64,000 nt of DNA from a bacterium (GCA_021811625.1 JAJZNU010000003.1:32461-96460); one strand, 5' to 3'. Counted from the stretch's first letter, positions 18,130 to 27,912 are shown. Program-made: numbers and translations. The notes: generated by a model from the sequence alone, not told the origin.

Positions 18130-18875
18130 TCCACTTTTGCCCTTCTCTTCAGACGATAAACGATGGCGATGGCTATCAAGATGCCTAAGACTATCCAAAT
18201 AACCCTAAACACTCCATGCGCTAAATCGGTTCCTAGATATAAGGCATGGAAGAATACGAAGACGATAGTTAGATAGGATAAAAAGTGGAATATTTTCCAG
18301 GTATGCGGTTTTTTGTCCATCCAAAAGATTGACGTCAAAATTATAGCCAGCACAAAATATAACGAAAACACTCCTAAGGCCACATAAAGGGACCCGAAGT
18401 GGTGGCCGGCTATGCTTATTTGACGGTAATGCGACAGAAATGGGACTAGCGCTTGAGCAATCGTAAAGGGCACGTACTTGTCAAATAAGAGGGCAATCAC
18501 ATGTATGGTCCCCGATATGGCAAATATGTAAGCGATAGCTTTATGAGTCGCCCAGGCCGTTAGTGGCTCCAGGAATCGGAACGATGTCCCCGTTATAAAA
18601 CCAATACCAGAGAGTATTAATAATACCAGAGAAATAGCCGCTAGAAACCCGGCCGCCCGCGTCACATACCATGGCCAGGAAGTTTTGGCTCGGGCCTCCA
18701 GTTGTTTAGAAACCGCGGGCCCCTGTATTGGACTGACCAAAATATTCGGTGAGTCCGTCGCGGCAAAGGTCAGCGACTTGGGTATCGAGGACGCTGAGGC
18801 CCGTGTCGGATTGGCTACGGCCACTGCGATTAATAGAAGGCTTAGCGCGCTAACCACAACAAAAAATCTACGCAT
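18126..18875 (-). CDS. Ferric-reductase-like transmembrane protein with signal peptide
   Basis: Multiple TM helices with spaced His (AWATHKAIAYIFAISGTIHVIALL; HTWKIFHFLSYLTIVFVFFHALYLG). Confidence 0.75.
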   Translation of the reverse strand: MRRFFVVVSALSLLLIAVAVANPTRASASSIPKSLTFAATDSPNILVSPIQGPAVSKQLEARAKTSWPWYVTRAAGFLAAISLVLLILSGIGFITGTSFRFLEPLTAWATHKAIAYIFAISGTIHVIALLFDKYVPFTIAQALVPFLSHYRQISIAGHHFGSLYVALGVFSLYFVLAIILTSIFWMDKKPHTWKIFHFLSYLTIVFVFFHALYLGTDLAHGVFRVIWIVLGILIAIAIVYRLKRRAKVE

Positions 18876-19854
18876 GTGACTCCCCTATTTTTACGCTATC
18901 ACCGAATTTAAATATTTGGGCTTCGTTGTGATCGTTTCGACATTGTATAACAGCTGCTTTTACACCGTGTTTTTTCAAAAACTGGAGTCCCTTTTTACTG
19001 CCTAAAATAACGGCACAGCTCGCCAATACGTCAGCGTTGAGGGCTGAGCCGTCACAGACGGTTGCCAGTAAAATATCCGTCTCGGCTGGTCGACGGGTGC
19101 GCGGATCGATGAGATGATGCCATGCTCCAGCGGCCTTTTTACCGCGATGAACTATCGTACCGGAGGTGGCTACAGCCTGAACATCGTCAGTCGTGATTTG
19201 GGCGATGTTCGAGGCGGAGTTGGCGGCGCTTTCAACCTTAACCGTCCACGGCCTCCCGCTATCGTCGTGTCCGCCAAGCGCGATGTCTCCGCCAAATGAT
19301 AACCAGTAACCCTTAATGTTCTCGGGTAACTGATTAGCCACTAAATCGGCTAGGTAACCCTTACCGCAACCGCCGAGATCGATTGCCGTCCCATATGGTA
19401 TCTGCGCCCAATCATCGCCAATAATCAGTTTGTCGGCAGTGGTTAGCAATTTATCGGAATGGTCATCTACGACATCTGTTTCGTGACCAGGGACACGAGA
19501 GTATTTATACCCAACGGACTGGACAAGAGGCAAGACGAAAGGATTGTAAAGCCCGGACGTTTTTTGAGCCATTCCTTTAGCTGCTAATAAAATGTCACGA
19601 AATTCCGGTGATATACTTTGTTTTAATCCGCTTTTTCGGTTAAATTCCGATAGCTCACTGCTTGGTAAGAACCGGCTGAAACGTTTTTCGAAGATAAAAA
19701 CCGCTTTCCAAAGTGTTTTGTAAAGCCTATCTATTTGCCCGGGAGAAACATCACTGACCAGCGACATCCCTGTTTTACTACCCAGTGCCAGCGCTTCTTG
19801 ATAGTACTGCATGGCCGAACCTATATGCACCTTCCCGACGGTGTTGTTTGACAA
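18868..19854 (-). CDS. apbE: FAD:protein FMN transferase, ApbE family
   Basis: IDLGGCGKGYLADLVANQLPENIKGYWLSFGGDIALGG; HHLIDPRTRRPAETDILLATV. Confidence 0.93.
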   Translation of the reverse strand: MSNNTVGKVHIGSAMQYYQEALALGSKTGMSLVSDVSPGQIDRLYKTLWKAVFIFEKRFSRFLPSSELSEFNRKSGLKQSISPEFRDILLAAKGMAQKTSGLYNPFVLPLVQSVGYKYSRVPGHETDVVDDHSDKLLTTADKLIIGDDWAQIPYGTAIDLGGCGKGYLADLVANQLPENIKGYWLSFGGDIALGGHDDSGRPWTVKVESAANSASNIAQITTDDVQAVATSGTIVHRGKKAAGAWHHLIDPRTRRPAETDILLATVCDGSALNADVLASCAVILGSKKGLQFLKKHGVKAAVIQCRNDHNEAQIFKFGDSVKIGESHA

Positions 19855-20915
19855 GGAGGTGCCGGTACCGATACCGGAGAGGTGTATATCGGGGCGGCGG
19901 TCTGAGGCGGAAGGTTGACCAGATTGTTGTTGGTTGTTGGTGCCGGGGCGTTGGATGGAACCGTTATAACGTCCGGTGACGGCGGGATGCTATTAACGAG
20001 CTGATCGAGTTGCTTTTCGCGGGCATTAGTTATCATGTAGGGGGCTGTTTTTGTCGGTTTGAGCGTGGTGGTCGGGGGCAAAGCCTTTAACAGGTCGCTG
20101 ACCATAACTACCAGCGTTCCAAACGCCAAGCCGATAGCCCCCAGGGCATAAGCGTTGGCGGGCCAGCTGCGCAAAATACTTGTCTGCTTGGGAGATGATT
20201 GAGTGAATGCCTCAGTTAAGATATTGGCTTTAGGAGTCCCCTGCTTGGAAAGCAAATCGGCCATTGGCTTCATGAAAAAAGGCGGTCCACAAATGAAAAA
20301 TCTTTGATCTTTATAGCTTTTGGCGGTTACCTTATCTAAAAGGGCGGCGTTGATAAAACCAACTTCAGTGTGTCCGGCTGCTATATGATCGACAGGACCT
20401 TTACCGATCACGAATATTACCTTAAGGTTGGGGTGAGCTGCTTGTATCGACAACAATTCCTCACCAAACGGGATATCGTCTTGGACGGCGCAACTATACA
20501 GCAGCGTGACATCGTTATGGGCATTTAAGGCGGCCAAGTAGCGCATAATACTCATGAACGGCGTAATACCGATACCGCCAGCCATAAAAACGGCTTTTTT
20601 GTCGGTGGTGGTGTCGAACACAAAACCGCCGAAGGGATCCGAAACGTCGACGATATCGCCTTTTACGAGTTTGCTCAGAGCTGTCGTAAAACGACCTCTG
20701 ACGCGCATACTGAACTGCAGGAGGTGTTGGTCGGTAGGTGAACTAACTATCGAAAAACAGCGGGCATCGGAGCGTTTACCACGCTTCTCATAACTGATTG
20801 CGGCATATTGTCCCGGCTGAAATGCCAATGGTCGCTCAGAATCATCGCGCTTCAGAGTTAGCAGTAGAGTTGATGAAGTAATCTTAGTGCTATCTTCAAC
20901 AATGTAGGTGTGCAT
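19821..20915 (-). CDS. FNR-like FAD/NAD(P)H oxidoreductase with C-terminal TM helix and Pro-rich tail
   Basis: Start MHTYIVEDST; GQYAAISYEKRGKRSDARCFSIVSSP; MAGGIGITPFMSIMRYL; FFICGPPFFMKPMADLL; TM AYALGAIGLAFGTLVVMV; tail ...PAPPCQTTPSGRCI. Confidence 0.9.
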   Translation of the reverse strand: MHTYIVEDSTKITSSTLLLTLKRDDSERPLAFQPGQYAAISYEKRGKRSDARCFSIVSSPTDQHLLQFSMRVRGRFTTALSKLVKGDIVDVSDPFGGFVFDTTTDKKAVFMAGGIGITPFMSIMRYLAALNAHNDVTLLYSCAVQDDIPFGEELLSIQAAHPNLKVIFVIGKGPVDHIAAGHTEVGFINAALLDKVTAKSYKDQRFFICGPPFFMKPMADLLSKQGTPKANILTEAFTQSSPKQTSILRSWPANAYALGAIGLAFGTLVVMVSDLLKALPPTTTLKPTKTAPYMITNAREKQLDQLVNSIPPSPDVITVPSNAPAPTTNNNLVNLPPQTAAPIYTSPVSVPAPPCQTTPSGRCI

Positions 20916-20925
20916 GCTTGTGGTT

Positions 20926-20951
20926 ATTATAACACCTTGAGCAATGGTGTT
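20926..20951 (-). promoter_or_regulatory. -10 TATAAT plus overlapping inverted repeat AACACC-N9-GGTGTT upstream of the FNR gene
   Basis: TATAAT (minus) at 20931-20926; inverted repeat 20931-20951; ATG at 20915. Confidence 0.5.
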
Positions 20952-21121
20952 AGGATAGCAATCTTCATCCTTAATTCTATCTGTTATATAGTTGTCGCCT
21001 AAGGCCACAAACGACCATCGACAATGTCTTTAAGATCATGCCTAGCAGTACGCGTTATCACCGACGGTTGCCGTTAACTTGGCGTACAATAACTCAATAT
21101 ATTAACGAAAGGAGCATGCAT

Positions 21122-21286
21122 ATGAGTCCCGATGAGAACAAACCCGAAGCACCAACTAAAGGTTACCACAAACGTCCCGTGTGGCAGTGGGTAGTGCTTT
21201 ACGTTGTTCTGGCAATCATTATCTACGGATTAATCTACCTGATCTTTATTCATAAAAGTGGTACGACATCGAGCTCCGGGTACTAA
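21122..21286 (+). CDS. Small single-pass membrane protein
   Basis: AAAGGAG SD 7-8 nt upstream; MSPDENKPEAPTKGYHKRPVWQWVVLYVVLAIIIYGLIYLIFIHKSGTTSSSGY. Confidence 0.7.
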   Translation: MSPDENKPEAPTKGYHKRPVWQWVVLYVVLAIIIYGLIYLIFIHKSGTTSSSGY

Positions 21287-21421
21287 AAACCCGTTAACTA
21301 CTGTCCCTATCCAGGCGTCCTAACCGTTCGATCTAAGCAGGAACCGTATCGGACGATGAGGCGTTATGGCTACGGAATTAGTTTTTATCCGTCAAAGTAT
21401 TAAGGCAGAGTTTTTTGCCGA

Positions 21422-22078
21422 CTAGATAACTACCCGTCGGGGCCGCAATACTCTTTTGCGGCGAGCCGGTGAGGATAAGGTTAGTTTCTTGATCTCTTCG
21501 GCAACCTGATCGGCTTCCTTCTCCATGCCCCTTGATTTGTAGGCGCTTAAGAGTAGATTGTAGGTCTCTTCAATTGGTTCTAGCTCAATGGCCTTTTCTA
21601 ATTCTTGGAACATCAGTTTGTCGTTACCTACTTTCTCGGCGACTTTGGCATAGGCAACGTGTCTGGCGGCTAGGTTATTCTCCAACTTTAGGGCCTGTTC
21701 GAAGGCGACCATCGCTTTCTCATAATTCTCGGTCTCGTAATATATTAAACCAAGGTTATGCAAACTGGACGGCGTCGCTTCGATACTGCTAGCTATTTCA
21801 AAGCAATCGATAGCATCCTTATATTCTTTCTGTTTGGCGTAGAGAATGCCTAGTCGATTGTATGCGGCGGCATTCTTCTCATCGATCTTTAATATGGTTA
21901 GTAAAGCCTTCTCGGCACGTAAGAAACGATTTTCCCTCATGCCCTGATGAGCTATGTCCCACAGCCTCCCCAGTCGGTCGCTTACCTTTTGAGAGATGTC
22001 GCTGAACTCGTCTCCGTGAAGAACGGTATGATAATAAGCAAGTGCCGCGAAGGCGACTATAATTAAGAGTGCTACCAC
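21422..22078 (-). CDS. Membrane-anchored TPR protein (GTG start)
   Basis: N-terminal TM; NAAAYNRLGILYAKQKEYKDAIDCFEIA, SLHNLGLIYYETENYEKAMVAFEQAL repeats. Confidence 0.85.
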   Translation of the reverse strand: MVALLIIVAFAALAYYHTVLHGDEFSDISQKVSDRLGRLWDIAHQGMRENRFLRAEKALLTILKIDEKNAAAYNRLGILYAKQKEYKDAIDCFEIASSIEATPSSLHNLGLIYYETENYEKAMVAFEQALKLENNLAARHVAYAKVAEKVGNDKLMFQELEKAIELEPIEETYNLLLSAYKSRGMEKEADQVAEEIKKLTLSSPARRKRVLRPRRVVI

Positions 22079-22104
22079 GTTAGGATATTATACCATTTGT
22101 TGAT

Positions 22105-22971
22105 TTACAGATTTATCATCAGTTCGCTAAGCGCCAGTTTTTGGTTAGCACCGCGAGAAAGTTTATTTTGGGCCAGGTAGGCTGAGGCCATTACTTTTTG
22201 CCACCGGCTAACAGACCTAGAGTTGTCGGCGGCAGCGGCCTGCTCGATGGCTGCCGCAGACATCCTAACCAGCATCTCAACAACAGCGTTGGCTCCATAT
22301 TCGGATCGGGTGATCTTGTCGATGAGCGATAATCTTTCAAACGTAGTCGATTTCAGTATTAATCTGGCCTGCTCGACAGCCAGCAGCAGCGGGTTTTTTT
22401 GAGAGTCTTTAGAACCTAGCATATCGGCCAATAATCCTGGAAGACCGCCGCTTAATCTGTACAGGCGATCAAACTCGGCCCCTTGGAGCTTAAACACCGA
22501 TTGTAGTGCTTCTAGAGGGGGTAGTTCTATAGCCAGGAGTTGTAGCCGTGACAGGACTGTCGGCAGTAGCACCAACCGCTGCGCAGCGGTCAAAAATATC
22601 ACACTGTCCCGGGGTGGTTCCTCGAGAAGTTTCAAGAGTGAATTTTGCGCTTCGATTGTCATGGTATCGGCATGCTCAATCACGACAAAACGCCTTACTT
22701 TTCCCTGTCCAGTGGTTTTGAGCGACAGGAATTCATTCAGCGAGCGGATTTGATCGATCGAAATGCTACCTTTAGCCGGAGAGATGATCATGCCGAACCG
22801 ATAGCTATCGATGTCACCAACGGAGAGGTCGATTATTTTTTGAATCAGGTATTTAGCAACCGCACTTTTGCCTACCCCGTTTGGTCCGCTTATCAGCAAA
22901 GCTTGCGGCGGAGAGGCGATTATTTCCGTAACAGCTAACTCGGTTTTAGGATGTAGGGCCAAGTCTGTCAT
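22105..22971 (-). CDS. holB: DNA polymerase III subunit delta'-like AAA+ ATPase
   Basis: SGPNGVGKSAVA; ISIDQIRSL; VIEHADTMTIEAQNSLLKLLEEPP. Confidence 0.85.
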   Translation of the reverse strand: MTDLALHPKTELAVTEIIASPPQALLISGPNGVGKSAVAKYLIQKIIDLSVGDIDSYRFGMIISPAKGSISIDQIRSLNEFLSLKTTGQGKVRRFVVIEHADTMTIEAQNSLLKLLEEPPRDSVIFLTAAQRLVLLPTVLSRLQLLAIELPPLEALQSVFKLQGAEFDRLYRLSGGLPGLLADMLGSKDSQKNPLLLAVEQARLILKSTTFERLSLIDKITRSEYGANAVVEMLVRMSAAAIEQAAAADNSRSVSRWQKVMASAYLAQNKLSRGANQKLALSELMINL

Positions 22972-22973
22972 GT

Positions 22974-23837
22974 CTAGCTCCGTGAGTTAAGTTTTTTACG
23001 GAAGTCCACCGGTTGTCTGGCTCTAAAGACCCGTCTTTGCCCCATCGGTATGGTGATTTCCAGAGTTAGGGCGTGGAGATAGAGCCGGTTGGCTTCTTCC
23101 CCGCCGTATAGTTCATCGCCGATTATCGGGTGTCCAAGTTTGGCCAAATGAACCCGGAGTTGGTGGGTTCTGCCGGTTTCCGGTTTCATTTCCAGCAAGC
23201 TATATTTTTGGGTCGATTCGATTGTCCGATACTTAGTCAGCGACGGCTTGCCGTTGACGCCGACCCGAAATGTCGCCGGTGCCTTCGGATTTCGTTCTAT
23301 GGGCATGTCGATCACCGCCTCGGGATTAGCCAATTTTCCCTTGATAAGGGCCAGATAGGTTTTTTTTACCTTTCGATCGGCAAATTGCTTCTGCAGCGAT
23401 TTGGCAGTCTCAACGTTCTTGGCGCATATCATGACGCCGCTAGTAGCCCGATCTAAACGGTGAACTATTCCGGCCCTTTCGCCCTCCATGCCTTTTAACC
23501 GCGACCTCAGCCAGGTTGCTACCGTAGCTTCAGGATTAAACCCTCCCTTGGAATGCACCAGGATACCGGCGGGCTTATTGATGACGACACAGTTATCGTC
23601 TTCATAGATAACAGGCAGCTCGAGCTCGGGAATAGAATCAAGCTGTGTGGGATCAAAATCAATGTTTACCTGATCGTCGTCTTTAAGGCGATATCCGGGT
23701 CTAAATTCGGCTTCGCCATTGACACTGACCTTTCCGAGTTTAATCAAATCGGCAGCAAAGGAACGACTGAGTTTGGGAAACCGGTAAATTATTTCACTGT
23801 CCAGACGCCGCGCCTCCGGCGTAATCAACTCTGTCAT
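22974..23837 (-). CDS. RluD-family pseudouridine synthase with S4 domain
   Basis: VNGE S4 region; GIVHRLDRATSGVMICAKN; ETGRTHQLRVHLAKLGHPIIGDELYGG. Confidence 0.93.
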   Translation of the reverse strand: MTELITPEARRLDSEIIYRFPKLSRSFAADLIKLGKVSVNGEAEFRPGYRLKDDDQVNIDFDPTQLDSIPELELPVIYEDDNCVVINKPAGILVHSKGGFNPEATVATWLRSRLKGMEGERAGIVHRLDRATSGVMICAKNVETAKSLQKQFADRKVKKTYLALIKGKLANPEAVIDMPIERNPKAPATFRVGVNGKPSLTKYRTIESTQKYSLLEMKPETGRTHQLRVHLAKLGHPIIGDELYGGEEANRLYLHALTLEITIPMGQRRVFRARQPVDFRKKLNSRS

Positions 23838-24883
23838 TTTTGTCTGAGACCAACGGCTTTTTGGACCGTTAATAACTTAGCGTTGGCAACAGCATTGATT
23901 AGCTTTTCGTCGGACTCCAGTTTGGACAAGAGTAGTCCTTCGTTGACACTAGCTAGCCTGGTTTGGAAACCTTCTAAGAACTGCTCCATTGCTGTAGCCA
24001 GGGTCTTCTTGAGATCGCCGTAGCGGGACTTTCCGACCCACTCGGCATTAATGTTTTCTTGCGGTTCCTGACGCAAAAGAGCCAACAGCGTTAGGAGGTT
24101 AGTAATCCCCGGCTGATTGGCAGAATCAAAGTTGATCGTGCCAACACTGTCGGTGGTGGCAGACATAATCTTTTCGGCGGCATCTTTAGGATCATCCCCA
24201 AGGAAAACCACCCCTTTGCTGGAAGCGGCGCTTTTGCTCATCTTTTTGAGCGGATCAACCAAATCTTTGATGCGCAGTCCTTGGTCGTGGCCAAAAAATT
24301 CATGTTGCTCGGTGACTGACTTTGGCACGATAAAGATCTCTGAGAACTTGGAGTTCATTCGCTGGGCAATATCTCTGGCAAATTCGATGTGTTGTGTCTG
24401 ATCGTCCCCGACCGGGATATATGAGGCGTCGTAAAGGAGAATATCGGCGGCCATCAGTACCGGGTAATTAAATAAGCCCACCGATATCGCGGCTTCCGGG
24501 TTATCCGAATTGTCTAAATCCTTTGATTTATCTTTGAATTGGGTCATTCGCTGCAGTTGACCGAAGCCACTAAAACAGTCCAGGATCCAGGTTAGTTCGC
24601 TGTGAGCCGGTACAAAGCTTTGGCGATATAAGTGAATGTTAGGATGGTCAAGCGGCAGTCCGGCGGCTACAAACAGTTTGAGGTTATGCAAAGTCTGAGC
24701 GTAAAGTTGCTTGTGATCAATAGGCGTCGTAAAGCTATGGAGATCCGGTACGAATAAGTTAATATCGTAGTCATCGGCACGGTTATGAGCCATGTCGACG
24801 ATCGGCATCAGTGCACCGAAATAGTTACCGATGTGCAAATCATTGTTGGCTCTTAAACCGGTTAAAATTACTTTTTTGTCCAT
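23834..24883 (-). CDS. trpS: Tryptophanyl-tRNA synthetase
   Basis: LTGLRANNDLHIGNYFGAL; QTQHIEFARDIAQRMN; KKMSKSAASSKGVVFLGDDP. Confidence 0.96.
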   Translation of the reverse strand: MDKKVILTGLRANNDLHIGNYFGALMPIVDMAHNRADDYDINLFVPDLHSFTTPIDHKQLYAQTLHNLKLFVAAGLPLDHPNIHLYRQSFVPAHSELTWILDCFSGFGQLQRMTQFKDKSKDLDNSDNPEAAISVGLFNYPVLMAADILLYDASYIPVGDDQTQHIEFARDIAQRMNSKFSEIFIVPKSVTEQHEFFGHDQGLRIKDLVDPLKKMSKSAASSKGVVFLGDDPKDAAEKIMSATTDSVGTINFDSANQPGITNLLTLLALLRQEPQENINAEWVGKSRYGDLKKTLATAMEQFLEGFQTRLASVNEGLLLSKLESDEKLINAVANAKLLTVQKAVGLRQK

Positions 24884-24974
24884 GGTGATAACCTAAATAG
24901 TATAACACTCGTCAGGGTTCATAACTTTTCAGCCAACGAGTCTGACAGCGAAGTGTGTATAGAACGTAATTAAA

Positions 24975-25379
24975 CTAACGCTTGGTAAACTGACGCTGTT
25001 TGCGAGCAGATTTTAGACCAAACTTCTTGCGCTCTTTTTCTCGGGAATCTCGCCCAAGCAGTTCGGCCCGGCGCAGCGTAGCCTTAAAGTCTTCATTTAA
25101 AGCCACCAGGGATTTAGCAATACCTAGTCTCACGGCTTCGGCTTGTCCGTCGTGACCGCCGCCGATAACTTTGGCGGTTACGGCAAACTTATTTTCCTGT
25201 TCCAAAGCTGAAAACGGCTCCTGTAATTTAGCTAGTAGATACTTGCTGCTAGCGAAATACTCTTCAGCCGGTTTGCCGTTTATATCAATGGTACCTTTAC
25301 CGCTAGTCAGACGGACGCGAGCGGTAGCGCTTTTTCGACGTCCCAGGCCATAAAAATACTTGTCACTCGACACAGCCAT
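24975..25379 (-). CDS. rpsI: Ribosomal protein uS9
   Basis: GLGRRKSATARVRL...RDSREKERKKFGLKSARKQRQFTKR. Confidence 0.97.
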   Translation of the reverse strand: MAVSSDKYFYGLGRRKSATARVRLTSGKGTIDINGKPAEEYFASSKYLLAKLQEPFSALEQENKFAVTAKVIGGGHDGQAEAVRLGIAKSLVALNEDFKATLRRAELLGRDSREKERKKFGLKSARKQRQFTKR

Positions 25380-25861
25380 TACTTCTTCTCCTTAATCTTG
25401 AGGGTAACCGGTTTTTGCGGATCGTGGGGATGTTCCAGTGTCGAGTAGACCTTCAAGCGCTTCATCCGATCATCTTTTAACTTATTTGTCGGGAGCATGC
25501 CGCCGATAGCGTGACGGAGAACGTCGACGTTAGACATCTCGTGAAGCGTACGGGAGTGTAAACCGCTAGGGTGCGAGCTATGGCGATGGTACATCTTATC
25601 TGATTCTTTGTTGCCCGTTACTTTTAAATTGTCGGCGTTGACAATAATCACGAAATCGCCGCAATCAATGTGCTTAGTAAAGCTCACCTTACCCTTGCCG
25701 AGAAGTAGGCTGGCGGCAACCGTTGCCACTCTACCGAGACTGGTATCGTTGGCATCTATCAGGTACCACCTTCTGACAACTTCCGACGGCTTAGCGCTGT
25801 AGGTTTTTTTGATGCTTACCCGCCGAGTCACATTTGACCCATTAGATTTTACTTCGGTCAT
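25379..25861 (-). CDS. rplM: Ribosomal protein uL13
   Basis: RRWYLIDANDTSLGRVATVAASLLLGKGK; adjacent to rpsI. Confidence 0.97.
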   Translation of the reverse strand: MTEVKSNGSNVTRRVSIKKTYSAKPSEVVRRWYLIDANDTSLGRVATVAASLLLGKGKVSFTKHIDCGDFVIIVNADNLKVTGNKESDKMYHRHSSHPSGLHSRTLHEMSNVDVLRHAIGGMLPTNKLKDDRMKRLKVYSTLEHPHDPQKPVTLKIKEKK

Positions 25862-26316
25862 TTTGTTACTCCTTTGGCTGTTGGGGCCCGTTTGGTTGCT
25901 TCTTCTTTGATCGGCTGCGGGCTGGCAGGGACTGGTTTTTCCTCAACAATTGTTGACAAATCATCGACGAAACTGATGATCGCCATTTGAGAGTTGTCAC
26001 CGCGTCGTAGTTCTGCTTTGGTAATTCTGAGATAGCCGCTGGTTCGATTTTTCAATTTCGGGGCAATTTCGTCTACCAGTTTATGGGCACAGGCTTCGGT
26101 AGACAATGCCGACAAGATCTGTCTCCGGCTGGCCAGGTCACCGACCTTGGCTTTGGTAATCAGCTTCTCGACGTAGGGGCCGACTTCCTTGGCTTTGGGC
26201 AGGGTGGTCTTGACGTGGCCGTACCAAACCAAAGAATCGGCCAGGTTTTTAATCATGCTGGTTCTCGGTCCGATTTCCCGGCCGAATTTGCGTCCTTTGT
26301 ATCCGTGCCTATGCAT
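25858..26316 (-). CDS. rplQ: Ribosomal protein bL17
   Basis: MHRHGYKGRKFGREIGPRTSMIKNLADSLVWYGHVKTTLPKAKEV. Confidence 0.97.
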   Translation of the reverse strand: MHRHGYKGRKFGREIGPRTSMIKNLADSLVWYGHVKTTLPKAKEVGPYVEKLITKAKVGDLASRRQILSALSTEACAHKLVDEIAPKLKNRTSGYLRITKAELRRGDNSQMAIISFVDDLSTIVEEKPVPASPQPIKEEATKRAPTAKGVTK

Positions 26317-26322
26317 ATTATT

Positions 26323-27267
26323 CTAAAGCTCCAGCTCCGCTAATTTTTCTTTGACTTCATCCAGGGCTTTGGAACCGAATCCCTTAAGATCTCGTAACTC
26401 AACATCACTAAGACTAAATAGGTCTTTTAAGGTGTGGATGTCGTTATTGACGAGGGCGTTGGTGGTTCTCGCCGATAGGTTTAAATCGTCGATAGAGGTC
26501 ATTAGTTCGCTCCCGTCCTCACTGTCGAGCTCTTCATCAAGGGCGAGGCCGCTGACTCCGGCGTGAGGCGTCGCTTCGACTCGGGTCTTACCGGCTAGAG
26601 CTGAGTACTGGTTGACCAAAATAGCAGCCGCTTCTTCAAAAGCATCACGGGGGCTAATAGAGCCGTCGGTGTCGATCGTGATTAATAGTTTGTCCAAATC
26701 GGTAGCTTGACCGACGCGAGTATTCTCGACCTTGTAGCGAACCCGAAGAACCGGGCTAAAGATGGCGTCCAAGACGATCATATCGTTGGTTTTGTTGAGG
26801 GAGCCTTCTTCAACGGTGCGGTACCCGCGGCCCACTTCGACGCTTAGATCCATAACGAACTTGGCTTTGTCGTCATCGAGAGTTGCTATGACATGGTCGG
26901 GGTTAACGACTTCTACTTCGGAATTGGCGGTAATATCTTTGCCGGTTACCTTACCTTTACCGGTTTTGCTAATCCTAAGAGTCTGCGGTTCGCTATTGAA
27001 TAACCGGAAGCGAAGACCTTTTAGATTCAACATAATATTAACGACATCTTCTTTGACGCCTTTAATAGTCGTGAATTCGTGGGTTATGCCTTCAACCTTA
27101 AAACCAGTGACGGCAGCGCCAGCAATGCTCGACAGCAAGACGCGCCTGAGTGAGTTTCCCAAGGTCATTCCGTAGCCGCTATGAAGTGGCTCGATCACAA
27201 ACGTAGCGCTATTGTCGCTGTGGTCGTTGACGGCCGCCAGTCCGGGCGTATGAATTATATTTGGCAT
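26323..27267 (-). CDS. rpoA: RNA polymerase alpha subunit
   Basis: FVIEPLHSGYGMTLGNSLRRVLLSSIAGAAVTGFKVEGITHEF; alpha-CTD helix-hairpin-helix. Confidence 0.98.
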   Translation of the reverse strand: MPNIIHTPGLAAVNDHSDNSATFVIEPLHSGYGMTLGNSLRRVLLSSIAGAAVTGFKVEGITHEFTTIKGVKEDVVNIMLNLKGLRFRLFNSEPQTLRISKTGKGKVTGKDITANSEVEVVNPDHVIATLDDDKAKFVMDLSVEVGRGYRTVEEGSLNKTNDMIVLDAIFSPVLRVRYKVENTRVGQATDLDKLLITIDTDGSISPRDAFEEAAAILVNQYSALAGKTRVEATPHAGVSGLALDEELDSEDGSELMTSIDDLNLSARTTNALVNNDIHTLKDLFSLSDVELRDLKGFGSKALDEVKEKLAELEL

Positions 27268-27289
27268 TTCTCTTTCTCCTTACTTTAAT

Positions 27290-27907
27290 TTAGCGTGAGT
27301 AATACTCGACTATTAACTGTTCACTAATATCCGGTTCGGCGTCATCTCGGGTCGGTACACCGGTAATCTTAATAGACAATTTCTTGCGGTCGGCCTTAAG
27401 CCACTCCGGAACCGATGACGGTGCCGGGCTATTGTCATCTAGCGACTTAAAGTAGCCGGAATTTTGGCTATGGGGTCTGACCACCAGCTCGTCACCGACT
27501 TTGAGACGGAGCGAGGGGATATCGAAACGCTTGCCGTTGAGCATAAAGTGACCGTGGGAGACCAGCTGTCTGGCAGCAGGACGAGAAGCGGCTAATCCGG
27601 AGCGATACACGGCGTTATCGGCACGGAGCTCAAGGAGTTTCAGTAATTCTTGACCGGACTGACCTCGCGAACGGGAGGCTTCCTTCATGAGGTTAGAGAA
27701 TTGCTTTTCAAGTAGACCGTATAGGCGTTTGACTTTTTGCTTCTCTCTTAGCTGAAGCAAATATTGGCTCGGGCTTCGGTTAATTCTAGTAGAGGCGCTT
27801 TGACCTGGGCCAACCGTCCGCTTAACCAAAACCTTGTGAGCTTTGGGATGTAGAGCGTAACCTTCGCGGCGGCTTTGCTTAACGATAGACTGAGTATTTC
27901 TTGCCAT
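27290..27907 (-). CDS. rpsD: Ribosomal protein uS4
   Basis: QYLLQLREKQKVKRLYGLLEKQF; LELRADNAVYRSGLAASRPAARQLVSHGHF. Confidence 0.97.
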   Translation of the reverse strand: MARNTQSIVKQSRREGYALHPKAHKVLVKRTVGPGQSASTRINRSPSQYLLQLREKQKVKRLYGLLEKQFSNLMKEASRSRGQSGQELLKLLELRADNAVYRSGLAASRPAARQLVSHGHFMLNGKRFDIPSLRLKVGDELVVRPHSQNSGYFKSLDDNSPAPSSVPEWLKADRKKLSIKITGVPTRDDAEPDISEQLIVEYYSR

Positions 27908-27912
27908 AATAA

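Noticed and set aside
19821-19854. Possible frameshift joining the FNR and ApbE genes
   Set aside because: The 34-nt overlap has separate complete proteins on each side with expected domain ends; ordinary gene overlap.
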